A stretch of DNA of 64,000 nt. It comes from Ceratothoa steindachneri. Its lineage: Eukaryota; Arthropoda; Malacostraca; Isopoda; Cymothoidae. The notes under the pieces are model-generated. The model ran no database searches, had not been told where the DNA came from, and saw only the letters and a list, made by a program, of their open reading frames with translations. The first letter of the stretch is position 1; each line of letters starts with the position of its first letter. Positions 1-9,699 of this stretch are shown here, one piece after another. The position numbers were made by a program, and so were the translations under genes. Where the stretch lies: contig OZ018320.1 in the NCBI GenBank assembly GCA_963969495.1, positions 71,461,745 through 71,525,744 on the forward strand. Reading direction: 5' to 3'.

Positions 1-1377
1 CGCTTCCTCGTTATTCGCTCCACTGATGGCACCATGTTGTCCAAGGGCAACATGATCCATCAGCGGAGAGGATTAGCTAGTGCAATTGGTAGAGAGCCGA
101 AGGTAACCCGTTTCTCGGACGGGAGCCTTCTGGCGAATGCGGCGAATCCCGCCGAGGCGGCCAAGATAAGTGCTCTTCGGACACTTCATGGCACCCCGGT
201 GAGTGTGACGCCGCACTCTACCATGAACTTTGTAAAAGGAGTAGTTTATGCGAGGGAACTCGTTGACTACTCCATAGAAGACATCACCCTAGAGCTGGCC
301 GACCATGGGGCGGTCAAGGTCGAACGTGTGATGAGAAAACAGGGAGGGGCCTCGAGACCCACCCCTACACTCTTCGTCATGTTCGACTGTGACAAGCTCC
401 CTGAGTCGGTGCGTGCCGGTTGGTACCGCTACCGCGTAAAGGCATTCGTGCCACTGCCGCGGCGGTGCTATTACTGTCACCGCTTCGGCCACACGAATCG
501 ATCATGTAGACGTGCAAAATCGGGGTCACCCGAAGTCTGTGTAAATTGCTCCAAGGTCGCACACGATAAGTCCAAATCGTGTGTGGCCAAGTGTGTCAAT
601 TGCGGAGAGCCGCACCCTGCTTCTTCGAAGCAATGTGGTGCATATCTCCTTGAGAAAGAAATCCTGGCCATTCAGGCCCAGGATCGACTCTCATTCCGCG
701 AGGCTAAGGACTTGGTCCTGGCGCGCCCGGCTCTGCCTGGGACGTCATATGCCTCAATAGTTAGAAAAGCACCCTCTGCTCCTGGCCCATCCAGGCCAAC
801 GAGCACGGTTGTTTCCGCGCCCATTCGGAGCCCTTCTGCGGGCTCTACTACACCCGGGCGCTCCCCTGGTAGAGCTGGCGGCAAAAAGGGTTCACACCCA
901 GCCCCGGCTAATACCAGGGCTCCCCCCTCTTCCCCCAGCGTGACCGTTTCCCGTAAGGCGAAACGGCCACGCGCCTCCACAGAGTCGTTAGACTCACAGG
1001 AGGCAACACCCCTGAAGATGGTCGCTAGGCCATCTTCCGGGGTTCCTAAAGCTGTTCCCCGAAAGGAGGACAGCAACAAAGGAGCTTCGGCCCCTTCGCC
1101 CACGCCCCGAGGTGGAGCGGGTGGCTCGGAGACGGTGGTTCCTCGAAAAGAGGGCCCCCCGCCTCCCAAGCCGCAACGCCCGCCTAGGGTTTCGAGGCGG
1201 AGGGAGGAAAAGACTCGCATGGCGAGCCCAACCTCCCCCAATAAGTCCTCGAAGGCGACAGCGCCTTCAGCGCTTTGTCCGGCCAACAGCGCCCAGGGTT
1301 CTGCCCCCGGGAAGCGTACGGCCATTCCCGTGAGGGTCTTCAATTCGAGGAGGGCCCCCGCGTCTCCTCCGAGCTAG
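1..1377 (+). CDS. LINE ORF1, gag-like RNA-binding protein (5' partial)
   Basis: The reading frame is open to the window's first base, and the residues before the first ATG at 34 look like the usual upstream part of this protein family, so I extend the CDS to position 1 as partial. Counting from the ATG at 34, an RRM-like region covers about residues 25-135. Three zinc knuckles follow at about 144-205: C-x2-C-x4-H-x4-C, C-x2-C-x4-H-x5-C and C-x2-C-x3-H-x6-C. The last 230 residues are a basic, proline- and serine-rich tail. The known role of such proteins is to bind the element RNA and form the retrotransposition particle. It overlaps ORF2 by about 100 bases. The minus-strand ORF across the tail is a shadow of its GC-rich composition. 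Confidence 0.85.
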   Translation, partial: RFLVIRSTDGTMLSKGNMIHQRRGLASAIGREPKVTRFSDGSLLANAANPAEAAKISALRTLHGTPVSVTPHSTMNFVKGVVYARELVDYSIEDITLELADHGAVKVERVMRKQGGASRPTPTLFVMFDCDKLPESVRAGWYRYRVKAFVPLPRRCYYCHRFGHTNRSCRRAKSGSPEVCVNCSKVAHDKSKSCVAKCVNCGEPHPASSKQCGAYLLEKEILAIQAQDRLSFREAKDLVLARPALPGTSYASIVRKAPSAPGPSRPTSTVVSAPIRSPSAGSTTPGRSPGRAGGKKGSHPAPANTRAPPSSPSVTVSRKAKRPRASTESLDSQEATPLKMVARPSSGVPKAVPRKEDSNKGASAPSPTPRGGAGGSETVVPRKEGPPPPKPQRPPRVSRRREEKTRMASPTSPNKSSKATAPSALCPANSAQGSAPGKRTAIPVRVFNSRRAPASPPS

Positions 1378-4300
1378 GCCTGGAGGGCATATTCCTTCAA
1401 TGGAATTGCCGTGGACTCCGGGCCAACTGGGAGGAGCTGCGGAGGCTCGTCTCGTCCCGTTCCCCGTTAGCTATTTTTTTGCAGGAGACCATGCTAGGCG
1501 CGTGCCCGCTGCCTGCCCTCCCGGGGTATAAGGGTCTTGCGACCCCACCACCGCGGGATGGCCGGGCTGGGGGATGCGCAGTTTACACCCGGCATGATGT
1601 CTCCGTTCTTCCTTTCTCTTTAGATACCTCCTTTCAGGCAGTGGCTGTGCAGCTGCACCTGGATAGGAGGTATACTATCATTTCTGCGTACATTCCACCG
1701 TCAGCTGACTTCGACGCGGGGGACTTCCGCCGCGTCGTGGCACGGTTGCCGAGGCCCTATCTCTTGCTTGGAGATCTGAACGGCAGGCATCCTCTCTGGG
1801 GAGATTACTCCATAAATCCCAGGGGACAAGTCCTTGCCGATCTGATCGAAGAGCTTGAGATGGGTGTCCTAAACGTGGATGAGTTTACGCATCACTGTCC
1901 GAGAACCGCTTCATTTTCTTGCCTTGACCTATCTTTGTGCTCTTCAGATGCACAGCCTGATTTTGATTGGGGGGTGGTCGATGACCTCCATGGTAGTGAT
2001 CACTTTCCCATTCAAATATCATTTTCAGGGCAACTGCCGCCTGAGAGACCACCTCGGTGGTGCTTGGCGCGGGCGCGGTGGCCTGCATTTCAGGAAATGA
2101 CTGAATTCTCTATCTCAGTCGAGGAGTTTAGGTCGGTAGATGAGGCCGTTGAGTTCTTCTCCGGCAACCTCATCGCCGTAGGCCTGACTACTATTCCTAG
2201 GACGTCTGGCCGTTTTGCACGCCGACCACTCCCATGGTGGTCGGCCGAGTGTGAGACGGCCCTCAAACAGAAGCGTTATGCCTACATGCGCTATAAGCGC
2301 CGCCCGAACGATTTCACTGTCGCTGAATTTCGTCGGGCTAGGGCTAGGTTCCGGTATATTTCGAAGCACGCCCGCCGCTCTTCTTGGCGGGCATACGTGT
2401 CTTCACTTAACGGGAAGACCCCTTTAGCTGAGGTGTGGAAGCGAGTCAAAAGGATTCGGGGCAAGTTCTCGCAGGACCCCCCTCCCGTTCTCCAGGAGAA
2501 TGGGACCGCAATCTCGGACCCCGCGTCCGTGGCGGAATCCTTAGCGACCGCTTTTTCCGCATTCTCTAGCCGTGATGCTGCTCCGCCAGCATTCAATGCA
2601 CGTCGTGATGTCGCGGAAGGCCGCCGGCTGGACTTCACCTCCAGAGGCGGAGAACCCTTCAACGACAAGTTTACTGTGAGTGAGTTGCGTTCCGCCCTCG
2701 CTTCGTGCGCGGACACCGCCCATGGTCCGGACGATGTCCCGTACGCCATGCTTCGACACCTGGGTGAGCGAGGCATGGCCTTTCTGTTAGATTTGTTCAA
2801 CAGGATCTGGGTGGAAGGTCTTCTCCCAGACTCCTGGCGAATCGCTACTGTGCTCGCCTTTCGCAGGCCGGGGAGAGATCACTCTACTCCGACCGGTTTC
2901 CGCCCAATCTCTCTAACCTCTTGCGTGTGCAACTTGATGGAGAAATTGGTAAATGTTAGATTAGCCTATTTCCTGGACAGCGGAGGCCATCTGTCTTCTG
3001 CACAGTGCGGCTTCCGTAAGTTCCACTCCACGTCGGATGCTCTGCTCCGACTGGAAAGTGCCGTCTGCGAGGCTTTCCTTCGTAGACAGCACTACGCCAC
3101 GGTGTTTTTTGATCTGGAGAAGGCCTATGATACCGCATGGCGATACGGTATCATGGAGACTCTCCACACGATGGGGGCGAGGGGACGCCGCCCAATTTTT
3201 ATATCTGAATTTTTGCGAGATCGTCGATTCCGCGTACGGGTGGGGGGAGCCCTCTCCGGCCCAAAGGAGCAGGAAGAGGGTGTCCCGCAGGGAAGTGTCC
3301 TCAGTGTCACACTCTTTGCCCTGAGCATCAACGGCATCACCTCGGTGCTGCCGGAAGATGTTCTCGCTACGCTCTACGTGGACGACCTTTCGATCTCTTT
3401 TGGCGCGGCCCAGATGCCAACTCTGGAGCGTCGACTCCAACAGGCATTGAACCGCGTCTCTCACTATGCCGAAGCGCACAGGTTTCGGTTTTCTTTGGCC
3501 AAGACTAAGGTGGTGCACTTCTGCCGCCATCCACGGCTTCACCCCGACCCAGATTTGTTTCTTAATGGGGTGCGCCTGGATGTGGTTGAGTCGCACCGTT
3601 TCCTTGGTCTTGTATTCGACCGACGCCTCACCTGGGAAGCTCATATTCGCAGCCTTAGGGTCTCTTGTACCCGCGCCATGGACATTCTCCGTTCCGTGAC
3701 GTTCAGCGCTTGGGGCGCTGATAGGGCTACCGCCTTACTTTTTTATCGATCCTTTGTTCGCTCGAAGCTCGACTACGGATGCGAGTTTTATGCATCCGCA
3801 GCCGAGCGTTTATTGCGGAAGGTGGATTCGATCCACCACACCGGCCTTCGCCTTGCGACCGGTGCCTTTCGCACTTCCCCCATTGAGAGCCTGTTGGTCG
3901 ATGCTGGGGAGATGCCACTCGCTCTGCGCCGCGTGCAGTGCATCACTCGCCTGTACGCGCGAGCCCGGCGCCTCCCTCAGTCGCCAACAGCTCTCACTGC
4001 ATCCGCAGCTGATCTCAATGGTGCCTATGCCGCCGAGAAACGCCAGTCATACCCTAAGCCCTTTGGGTTTAGGGCCAGGAAACTCCTTCGAGAGGTAGAT
4101 ATAGCTCTCGGGCCGGTGGCGCCCCTGGTTCTGCCCAGGACGCCACCCTGGAGGGTACCACATTTGGCTATTTGTCGCCACGCCTCTGCTCCCAAAGCTT
4201 GTACTGCGCCGGGAGTATTGCGTTCGACCTTTTTGGAGCACACATCGTGTCACGCTGGTACCGTGCCAGTGTATACGGATGGCTCCAAGTCCCAAGAGGG

Positions 4301-5105
4301 GGTCGGCTTCCACGCCGTATCCCCTCTGTTTGAAGTCAGCGGGGCTCTACCAGGCGCTGCGTCTGTCTTCACGGCCGAGCTGGTGGCAATACACCACTCG
4401 GTACGGGAGATTACGCGACGTGCCCCGTTCGGAGACCGGATTGTGATCTATAGCGACTCACAAAGCGCCCTGAGTGCTCTCGGGGCATTGGAATCTCCGC
4501 ATCCCCTGGTTCGCGATATCCGTGACGCCACGGTTTTGGCGAGCCGGGCAGATGTCGAGATTATCTTCTGCTGGGTTCCTGGACATGTAGGAATTGCGGG
4601 GAATGAGCGCGCCGATGAGGGCGCCAAAGAGTCCGCGAGGACTCTGCGACCGGACCAGCGTTTCGCTCTTCCTCACACCGACTACATGGCAGGAATACGG
4701 GCAGCTCTTCGGACTGCTTGGCAAAGAAGATGGGAGACGGTCGAAGGGAACTTAAAGTTGCGTGCCATTGCGCCGCGACTGTTCCCATGGACCTATCCCC
4801 CAATGCCGCGGCGGCTTCAGGTTGCTTTCTGTCGTCTCCGAATCGGACACACTCGTGTGACGCATCGCTATCTGATGGAGCGCTCGCCTGCGCCCTATTG
4901 CAACGACTGCGTCGTCCCCCAGACTGTTCGGCACATTCTTGTCGAATGTCCCAGTCTGGGTGATCTTCGCGCACGACACCTGTCCCGGTACCGGGATGGG
5001 CGGGGTCGCTACCGCCTGTCCCTTGTTCTCGGGATGAGTGCGTGTACTTTGACTGGTGGACTTATTGACTTTTTGGGGGAGGCCGGCCTTCTCCCTTTTA
5101 TTTAA
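1275..5105 (+). CDS. LINE ORF2: endonuclease, reverse transcriptase, RNase H
   Basis: Uninterrupted 1276-codon frame. The N-terminal APE-type endonuclease shows QWNCRGLR, GDLNGRHPLWG and GSDHFP. The reverse transcriptase shows GFRPISLTSC, FFDLEKAYD (motif A), GVPQGSVLS (motif B) and YVDD near 3375 (motif C). The RNase H domain shows YTDGSK, the E of FTAELVAI, YSDSQSAL and GNERADEGAK, so all four acidic residues are present. The C-terminus has a C-x2-C-x8-H-x4-C zinc motif (CNDC...HILVEC). The first ATG lies inside ORF1, while recognisable endonuclease starts near 1395, just after the ORF1 stop. Translation may therefore use termination-reinitiation, and the true start is uncertain. It nicks target DNA and copies the element RNA in the nucleus. 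Nothing essential appears lost. Confidence 0.9.
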   Translation: MSGQQRPGFCPREAYGHSREGLQFEEGPRVSSELGLEGIFLQWNCRGLRANWEELRRLVSSRSPLAIFLQETMLGACPLPALPGYKGLATPPPRDGRAGGCAVYTRHDVSVLPFSLDTSFQAVAVQLHLDRRYTIISAYIPPSADFDAGDFRRVVARLPRPYLLLGDLNGRHPLWGDYSINPRGQVLADLIEELEMGVLNVDEFTHHCPRTASFSCLDLSLCSSDAQPDFDWGVVDDLHGSDHFPIQISFSGQLPPERPPRWCLARARWPAFQEMTEFSISVEEFRSVDEAVEFFSGNLIAVGLTTIPRTSGRFARRPLPWWSAECETALKQKRYAYMRYKRRPNDFTVAEFRRARARFRYISKHARRSSWRAYVSSLNGKTPLAEVWKRVKRIRGKFSQDPPPVLQENGTAISDPASVAESLATAFSAFSSRDAAPPAFNARRDVAEGRRLDFTSRGGEPFNDKFTVSELRSALASCADTAHGPDDVPYAMLRHLGERGMAFLLDLFNRIWVEGLLPDSWRIATVLAFRRPGRDHSTPTGFRPISLTSCVCNLMEKLVNVRLAYFLDSGGHLSSAQCGFRKFHSTSDALLRLESAVCEAFLRRQHYATVFFDLEKAYDTAWRYGIMETLHTMGARGRRPIFISEFLRDRRFRVRVGGALSGPKEQEEGVPQGSVLSVTLFALSINGITSVLPEDVLATLYVDDLSISFGAAQMPTLERRLQQALNRVSHYAEAHRFRFSLAKTKVVHFCRHPRLHPDPDLFLNGVRLDVVESHRFLGLVFDRRLTWEAHIRSLRVSCTRAMDILRSVTFSAWGADRATALLFYRSFVRSKLDYGCEFYASAAERLLRKVDSIHHTGLRLATGAFRTSPIESLLVDAGEMPLALRRVQCITRLYARARRLPQSPTALTASAADLNGAYAAEKRQSYPKPFGFRARKLLREVDIALGPVAPLVLPRTPPWRVPHLAICRHASAPKACTAPGVLRSTFLEHTSCHAGTVPVYTDGSKSQEGVGFHAVSPLFEVSGALPGAASVFTAELVAIHHSVREITRRAPFGDRIVIYSDSQSALSALGALESPHPLVRDIRDATVLASRADVEIIFCWVPGHVGIAGNERADEGAKESARTLRPDQRFALPHTDYMAGIRAALRTAWQRRWETVEGNLKLRAIAPRLFPWTYPPMPRRLQVAFCRLRIGHTRVTHRYLMERSPAPYCNDCVVPQTVRHILVECPSLGDLRARHLSRYRDGRGRYRLSLVLGMSACTLTGGLIDFLGEAGLLPFI

Positions 5106-5290
5106 CGCGATTTAATTGTTGTTTTTGTAATTGTTTTGTTATTGCTTTGTTATTGTTATTGTTATTCCTTTTTATTGTTTTCTGTTTAATTTTTTAAAGT
5201 AGCCTAAATTAGGCTGTTTGTTTACGGCAACTTATGCCTTAGTCGGCAGTTGCCAGATAGCCCCTTAATTAAAAAACAAACAAAACTGCA
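5106..5290 (+). other. LINE 3' UTR with conserved hairpin
   Basis: T-rich sequence with repeated TTATTG steps, then a near-perfect palindrome at 5201-5215 (AGCCTAA/TTAGGCT), a GGCA-GT-TGCC palindrome, and the A-rich end. The truncated copy keeps the first hairpin at 37980-37995 with AGCC/GGCT still paired, and keeps AGTTGCCAGAT. In LINEs, 3' UTR stem-loops can be the RT recognition element; that role here is inference. Confidence 0.6.
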
Positions 5291-5299
5291 ACTTACATC

Positions 5300-5620
5300 T
5301 GAATGAGGACTTTCGCTTCCACTCGTACAAGAGGTTCAAGGGAGAAATTCTGACAGCCAAGGCCAAGGAGAACCGCCGAGGCCGAGCTAAAGCCAAAATC
5401 TAGGAGGTGTTCGAAGATCTTCCCAAGGACACAGTAAGGAACGCATGAGTCAGGTTTCGGGGTCGTCCATAAGCCGTGATGGAAGCTGAGAGCATCTGGA
5501 GAGGGTTGCTGTTGGAAGGCCATATGATGTGTGGCAGTAGAATTCGGGTCCGTGACATAACTTCAGAGCAAGCTGAGGGCAGCTACTTTGAGTAAACAGT
5601 TAGCTCCCAGCCATAATCGT
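5300..5620 (+). pseudogene. possible mariner-family transposase relic
   Basis: A broken frame reads a basic segment with LTAKAKENRRGRAKAK, followed after stops by a patch ending LLLEGHMMCG. These weakly recall the segments before and after the first catalytic Asp in some IS630-Tc1-mariner transposases. There are stops and no terminal repeats that I can find. Treat as a guess; other explanations of this 300-bp stretch are equally open. Confidence 0.22.
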
Positions 5621-5640
5621 TTTTTTATTCCTTTATGATA

Positions 5641-6118
5641 TAGCGTACGAGAAGTGCAGGCGAGCGGCTTAAAAGTTTCGTTTGAATTAGTCTTTTTTGA
5701 GACTCAGGATAGCCGAGTGGATTCGCCGCTGGCTTACAATGGTCCAGTGACGGGGTAAGCTGTTCGCAACTTGCCTACGCTATTATTTTTTATTTGCCAC
5801 TTTCCTACTCCCCTCTATCTACAATGGTGCCCAGACCCTGGAGGGGAAGCGTTAGCCCTTAGATAACATTTCCAAACGGGCTCTCTTCATTTCTTCAAAA
5901 TACGCTCCACTTCTAGGAGGGGGGTTGTATAGCGTACGAGAAGTGTAGGCGAGCGGCTTAAAAGCTTCGTTTGAATGAGTCTTTTCTGAGACTCAGGATG
6001 GCCGAGTGGATTCGCCGCTAGCTAACAGTGGTCCAGCGACGCGGGAAGCTGTTCGCAACTCGCCTACGCTATTATTTTTTTTCTTTGCCCCTTTCCTACT
6101 CCCCTCTATCTATTAAGG
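5641..6118 (+). repeat. Two direct 289-bp units upstream of CR1-like ORF1
   Basis: The block starting TAGCGTACGAGAAGTG at 5641 recurs at 5930, 289 bp later, with scattered substitutions, and the second unit runs straight into the ORF1 start region. Each unit has a perfect RNA polymerase III A-box match (TRGCCGAGTGG) and about 40 bp later GTTCGCAAC, an imperfect B box. The arrangement resembles monomer-type LINE promoters or a tRNA-derived SINE. I see no cloverleaf, so it is not a tRNA gene. Confidence 0.6.
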
Positions 6119-6134
6119 AGAGGTCCGAGAGGCA

Positions 6135-7287
6135 GTGGCATACTTCAATGAACTCAAAGATCTCTTCACAACCTCCGAGGAAAAATTTAGGGCACTGGAA
6201 ACTAAACTACAGACCCTAGAAATGGAGCACGCGCTTCAGATTCGGCGTCTCGAGGAGAGAATCCAAGAGCTAGCCTCTAAATTAGAGGCCCAGTCAGCTC
6301 AAGCTCGAGACGAAACTCTCACTGACTTGGGTGGGTTCCGCCGATGAGACTCCAACTCAAGGAGCTGAAACTGCATTGGCAGTGCCACCAGCCATGCGGG
6401 GAAACTAAGAATAGAAAGAAAAAGAAAAAAAAAACGACCTTAATGCAGCTCACCCCAGTGTAGAGCATTCCACCGTTACTGGTGGGCAAGGGAAAGTGGA
6501 AAGAGAAGAAGAGAAAAGAGAAACAGAAGAAAATACAAATGAAGGTCGAAAAAAAGGGAAGAAGAAAAACAAGGGAAATACGGAGAGCAAAGAGAAAAGA
6601 CATAAGTCTCTTGCGAAAGAAAAGAGTGCAGACAAATGTGCGAGAGTCAACCTTATTGGGGACTCTCAAGAACGGGCCCTGCAACCCCTGCTAGCAGCAC
6701 GCCTTCGCACGAGTGTGAAGGTAAGTTGCCTACCAGAAAGGAGAAACCAGCAGATCAGAGTAGAGGCGGAGAAATCTCAGATTTCTGAGAACTCAGTCGT
6801 TGCCTTAATGGTAAGTGGCAACGACCTCTACCTCAGAGGAGGAAGGATAGGCCTCACAGAAAAGATTCTCAACACAGTCATGGGTGCTGTGGACCAATGT
6901 GGGCTGAAAACACGCAGATGTGTAGTGGTCTAAATGTCCCGAGAAGAGTTCCAACCCGGACCGCTCACTCGAGGAACGTCTCCCTTAATCGATGCCTCGG
7001 AGATTTGTGTACGGCAGAGGGGGTCTTTTTTGTGGACCCTTACTGCACCTTCTATGGTAGAAACGATCTCTACCAAATGGATGGATTTCTCTCTTTTCTT
7101 TAAAGGAAAGGCCCTACTCTGTAACATGATACAAGATGTCGTGGAACGGACCCTAAGGAGTGTCAGGCCCAGAGTGAAGGCGGTGGTACGCCACTACGCC
7201 CGTGTCACTCCTGGAACAACCTTCTCGGAGTTCGCGAAGAGGGAAGCCACCAAACCAATAAATAAGCCCGAAAACGGAATAGAGTAG
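6135..7287 (+). pseudogene. CR1-like ORF1: coiled coil plus SGNH esterase
   Basis: The N-terminal 70 residues are a heptad-rich coiled coil (6135-6347). After a frameshift near 6345 comes a highly charged Lys/Glu linker. The SGNH/GDSL hydrolase follows: LIGDSQERAL near 6650 (the catalytic Ser block), VSGNDLYLR near 6810 (the GxND block) and a C-terminal DxxH-like block near 7075 that is damaged. An in-frame TAA interrupts it at 6931-6933. Overlapping short frames at 6897-7103 and 6934-7287 together cover the C-terminus, showing a further shift. The family role is an ORF1 chaperone or esterase acting on membrane lipids, poorly understood. Not functional here. Confidence 0.65.
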
Positions 7288-7303
7288 GGAGTCTTACATT
7301 CGG

Positions 7304-8950
7304 GTACTCCCTGAAAGTTCTGTTTAATGCGAGGTCAATCAGGAACAAGTTTCTTGAACTTCGTGGCCTCGTAGCGACGGAAGAACCTTAGATGGTGGCC
7401 ATAACAGAGTCGTGGGTAAAAACCTCGAATCGAGATTTTGAAGGTGAATTTACAATTCTTGGTTACCAACTCTCCCAAAAAGATAGACCAAACGGAGAGG
7501 GTGGCGGTGTGATGTTATATGTCAAGGATAGGCTCAAATCCACGAACTGCAACATTGTATCCGACCACGAGCTACTAGGTATTGACCTAAAGATAGGTCC
7601 TTCCAAATACAGGACCTTGCTGTTTTGAAGACCCCCTACCTAACTCGTTGAAAGGACAGGGATTTGTACCAGCTGCAGGGTGAACTTGTACAAGATAGAG
7701 TGTGTATGGCCATGGGTGATTTCAACACCCAAGTTGACTTGGAAACAAGAGAAACCTGTGGCGAGATCGCACTACTCCTGGAGTTCGCGAACAACGAGTT
7801 CCTGACTCAATGGGCGAGAGAGCCGACGAGAGGCAATAATACCCTTGACTTGGTTTTCACCTCTGAGGATGACATCGTTGAGGATCTATCTGTAGACGAA
7901 GAGCTCGGTGGCAGTGATCACCGACTAGTTAGATTTATAGTCAAGGTCCTCAAGTTAGAGTCTGCGACTAGTGAATCGATTTAAGAAGAGCAGACTTCGC
8001 AGGTCTTCATGCTGGATTGACTGATGCGAGGCTAGAAGTGTGCGAAGGTGTTGAAGATTCGTGGACTAGATTCAAAACTACGTTCATGAGTCTTCAATAA
8101 CGATTCATCCCTTTGAAAAGCGTCCGTCGGTCTTTTATTCAACCAAAGTGGTTTAATCGAGAAATTGGTCAACTGCCGAGGAAGAAAAGAACGGTGTGCC
8201 GGCAGTCAAAGATTTCTGTAGACTTTCACGAGTACCGTAGGCTAGCTAGGAGAGTGAAGTCCAGCATAAGGGCGGAAAAGCGTGCCGAGGACCTCCGAGT
8301 GGCGAGACTTTGCAAGGAGAATCCCAAGGAGTTCTTTGGTTATGTAAACAGCCTTTAATGAATGAGGGGGGAGGGGGGTATTAAAGCACTCAGATGCGGA
8401 AAATGCTAACCTCCTGAGCGACTACTTATCTTCAGTGTTTACTGATGAGAGTGGTCCCATCTCTCAGCCCACAGACCCTACTTGGGGGAAAAGCTGGGCG
8501 ATATGGACTTCACTCAAGGAGAAATAGAAAAAAAGATTACTGATCTAAAGACGAATAAGTTCCCTGGCCCTGACGGGTTTCTACCTAAAGTGTTGAAAGA
8601 AGTGCGCTATGAAGTGTCAGGACATTTGAGCACAATCTTCAACATGTCAAGCCGGACCGGATGCGTTCCTAGAGACTTACGTGAAGCGGAAGTTACTCCT
8701 ATCTTCAAAAAGGGAGAACCTAGGCAGCCGTAGAACTACCGACCTATTAGCTTAACCTCAAAAGTCGGTAAAATCATGGAAAGCATCTTGGTGGATAAAA
8801 TGACGTCATATTTAGAGTCCAACCTGCGATTGAGGAGTTCCCAGCATGGGTTCTGAAGGCACCGGTCATGCATAACGAATCTTGTGGAATTCTTCCACTT
8901 AGTTTTTGGTGAGCACAACCGGGATAAGGCGGTGGATGTTATCTCCTGGC
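7304..8950 (+). pseudogene. CR1-like ORF2: endonuclease and partial RT
   Basis: Broken into at least five frames. Endonuclease: FNARSIRNKF near 7325, ITESWVK near 7405, MGDFNTQVD near 7710 and GGSDHRLVRF near 7910. A linker at 8113-8358 holds the basic region typical between EN and RT. The RT begins with NKFPGPDGFLPKVLKE near 8550, IFKKGEP near 8705 and NYRPISLTS near 8735, and stops before motif A at about 8950. There are in-frame stops at 7389-7391, 7626-7628 and 8731-8733, plus others. It would have encoded target nicking and reverse transcription; it is dead. Confidence 0.75.
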
Positions 8951-9690
8951 CCCATTTCACTTCATTATTTATACCTCAGACATATTTTCTGGGATTCAGT
9001 TGAATATGGTTGCTTATGCTGAGAACTTTGTATGTTGTAATTCCTTCCTCTTTGGACAGACAAAGAGTCGCTGAATTACTTACTCTGAATATCAACTGCA
9101 TTACTCTGATATCATTGTCAACTATGTTGCGGTCCTTAATTGTTCTTCACTGAAATTGCTTGGTATTATTTTTGATCCCAAGCTGACTTTTGAGCTGCAC
9201 TTGCGCACTGCTGTGTCCTCAATTCCTCAAAGAGTTGGTTTGTTGCGTAAGAGCCGCCAGATCGACTCTACAGTCAGGGTGGTTAGGAATGGTTTTTATT
9301 CCTTCCTTCTTGCCTTATTTTGAATATTGCCATTCTGTCTTCTTTCTGCATCGGAGACCGATTTGAAGCTCCTTGATAGAGCTTTCAACCAGATTAGCTT
9401 CCTGCTACCTGATGTATAGTTGAACCCTGGGCATCGTCTACTCGTTGGATTCTTGACTCATTTCTTTACATTTTTTTTCTGATTATGGTCATCCACTTCA
9501 CTGTGTGATGCCAGCTTCCTCACGCCGGTTCATGATACGCGCTACTACTTGTTAAGGCAGAATGACCGTGCTTTTTCGGTCGCTTGAGTGAATACGACGC
9601 AGTTCTCTCGATCTTTATTTCTTAGTCGGGCTGTGGAACACTACCTAATGATGTCGTTAATTCAGATAATTGTGATGTATTTAAAAGGTG
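8951..9690 (+). pseudogene. Jockey-like RT 3' fragment
   Basis: From about 8950 the sequence reads as the second half of a different LINE RT. It has a degraded motif B region (FIIYTSDIFSG), VAYAENF where YADD is expected, LLGIIFDPKLTFELHL near 9165, the LLRKSRQID stretch and a distal NTTQFSRSF near 9595. There are multiple stops. This C-terminal pattern matches jockey-like elements common in crustaceans and other arthropods. The YADD catalytic pair is lost. Together with the CR1-like piece it makes a chimeric junction inside the RT. Confidence 0.55.
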
Positions 9691-9699
9691 AGTGAATGC

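Larger units (their letters stand above)
1..5290 (+). mobile_element. I/R1-like non-LTR retrotransposon (5' end outside window)
   Basis: Two overlapping long ORFs carry the full set of parts of a RNase H-bearing LINE: a gag-like ORF1 with three zinc knuckles, then endonuclease, reverse transcriptase, RNase H and a C-terminal zinc motif. The 3' UTR ends near 5290 in an A-rich stretch (aattaaaaaacaaac) rather than a long poly(A). A second, 5'-truncated copy at 37112-38060 shares the RNase H region and the 3' UTR, which helps fix the 3' end. Both ORFs are open, so the insertion is young. RNase H plus a CCHC-bearing ORF1 point to the I/R1 group rather than jockey proper, but the clade needs a phylogeny. 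Confidence 0.88.
5641..8950 (+). mobile_element. Decayed CR1-like LINE, 3' part missing
   Basis: Order: repeated 5' unit, ORF1 with coiled coil and GDSL-type esterase, then ORF2 with endonuclease and the first half of a reverse transcriptase. An esterase-bearing ORF1 is known from CR1-clade elements. The element stops inside the RT at about 8950, where a different LINE fragment begins. LINEs are normally truncated at the 5' end, so loss of the 3' half points to later deletion or recombination. Confidence 0.75.

Noticed and set aside
672..1343. 223-codon minus-strand ORF
   Set aside because: Antisense shadow of GC-rich LINE ORF1; composition only.
5990..6075. tRNA gene (GGATGGCCGAGTGG start)
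   Set aside because: A-box matches but there is no cloverleaf, acceptor stem or proper T-arm, and the unit is repeated as part of a LINE leader.
6319..6684. Phe-rich membrane protein on minus strand
   Set aside because: Antisense of the Lys/Glu-rich linker in CR1-like ORF1.
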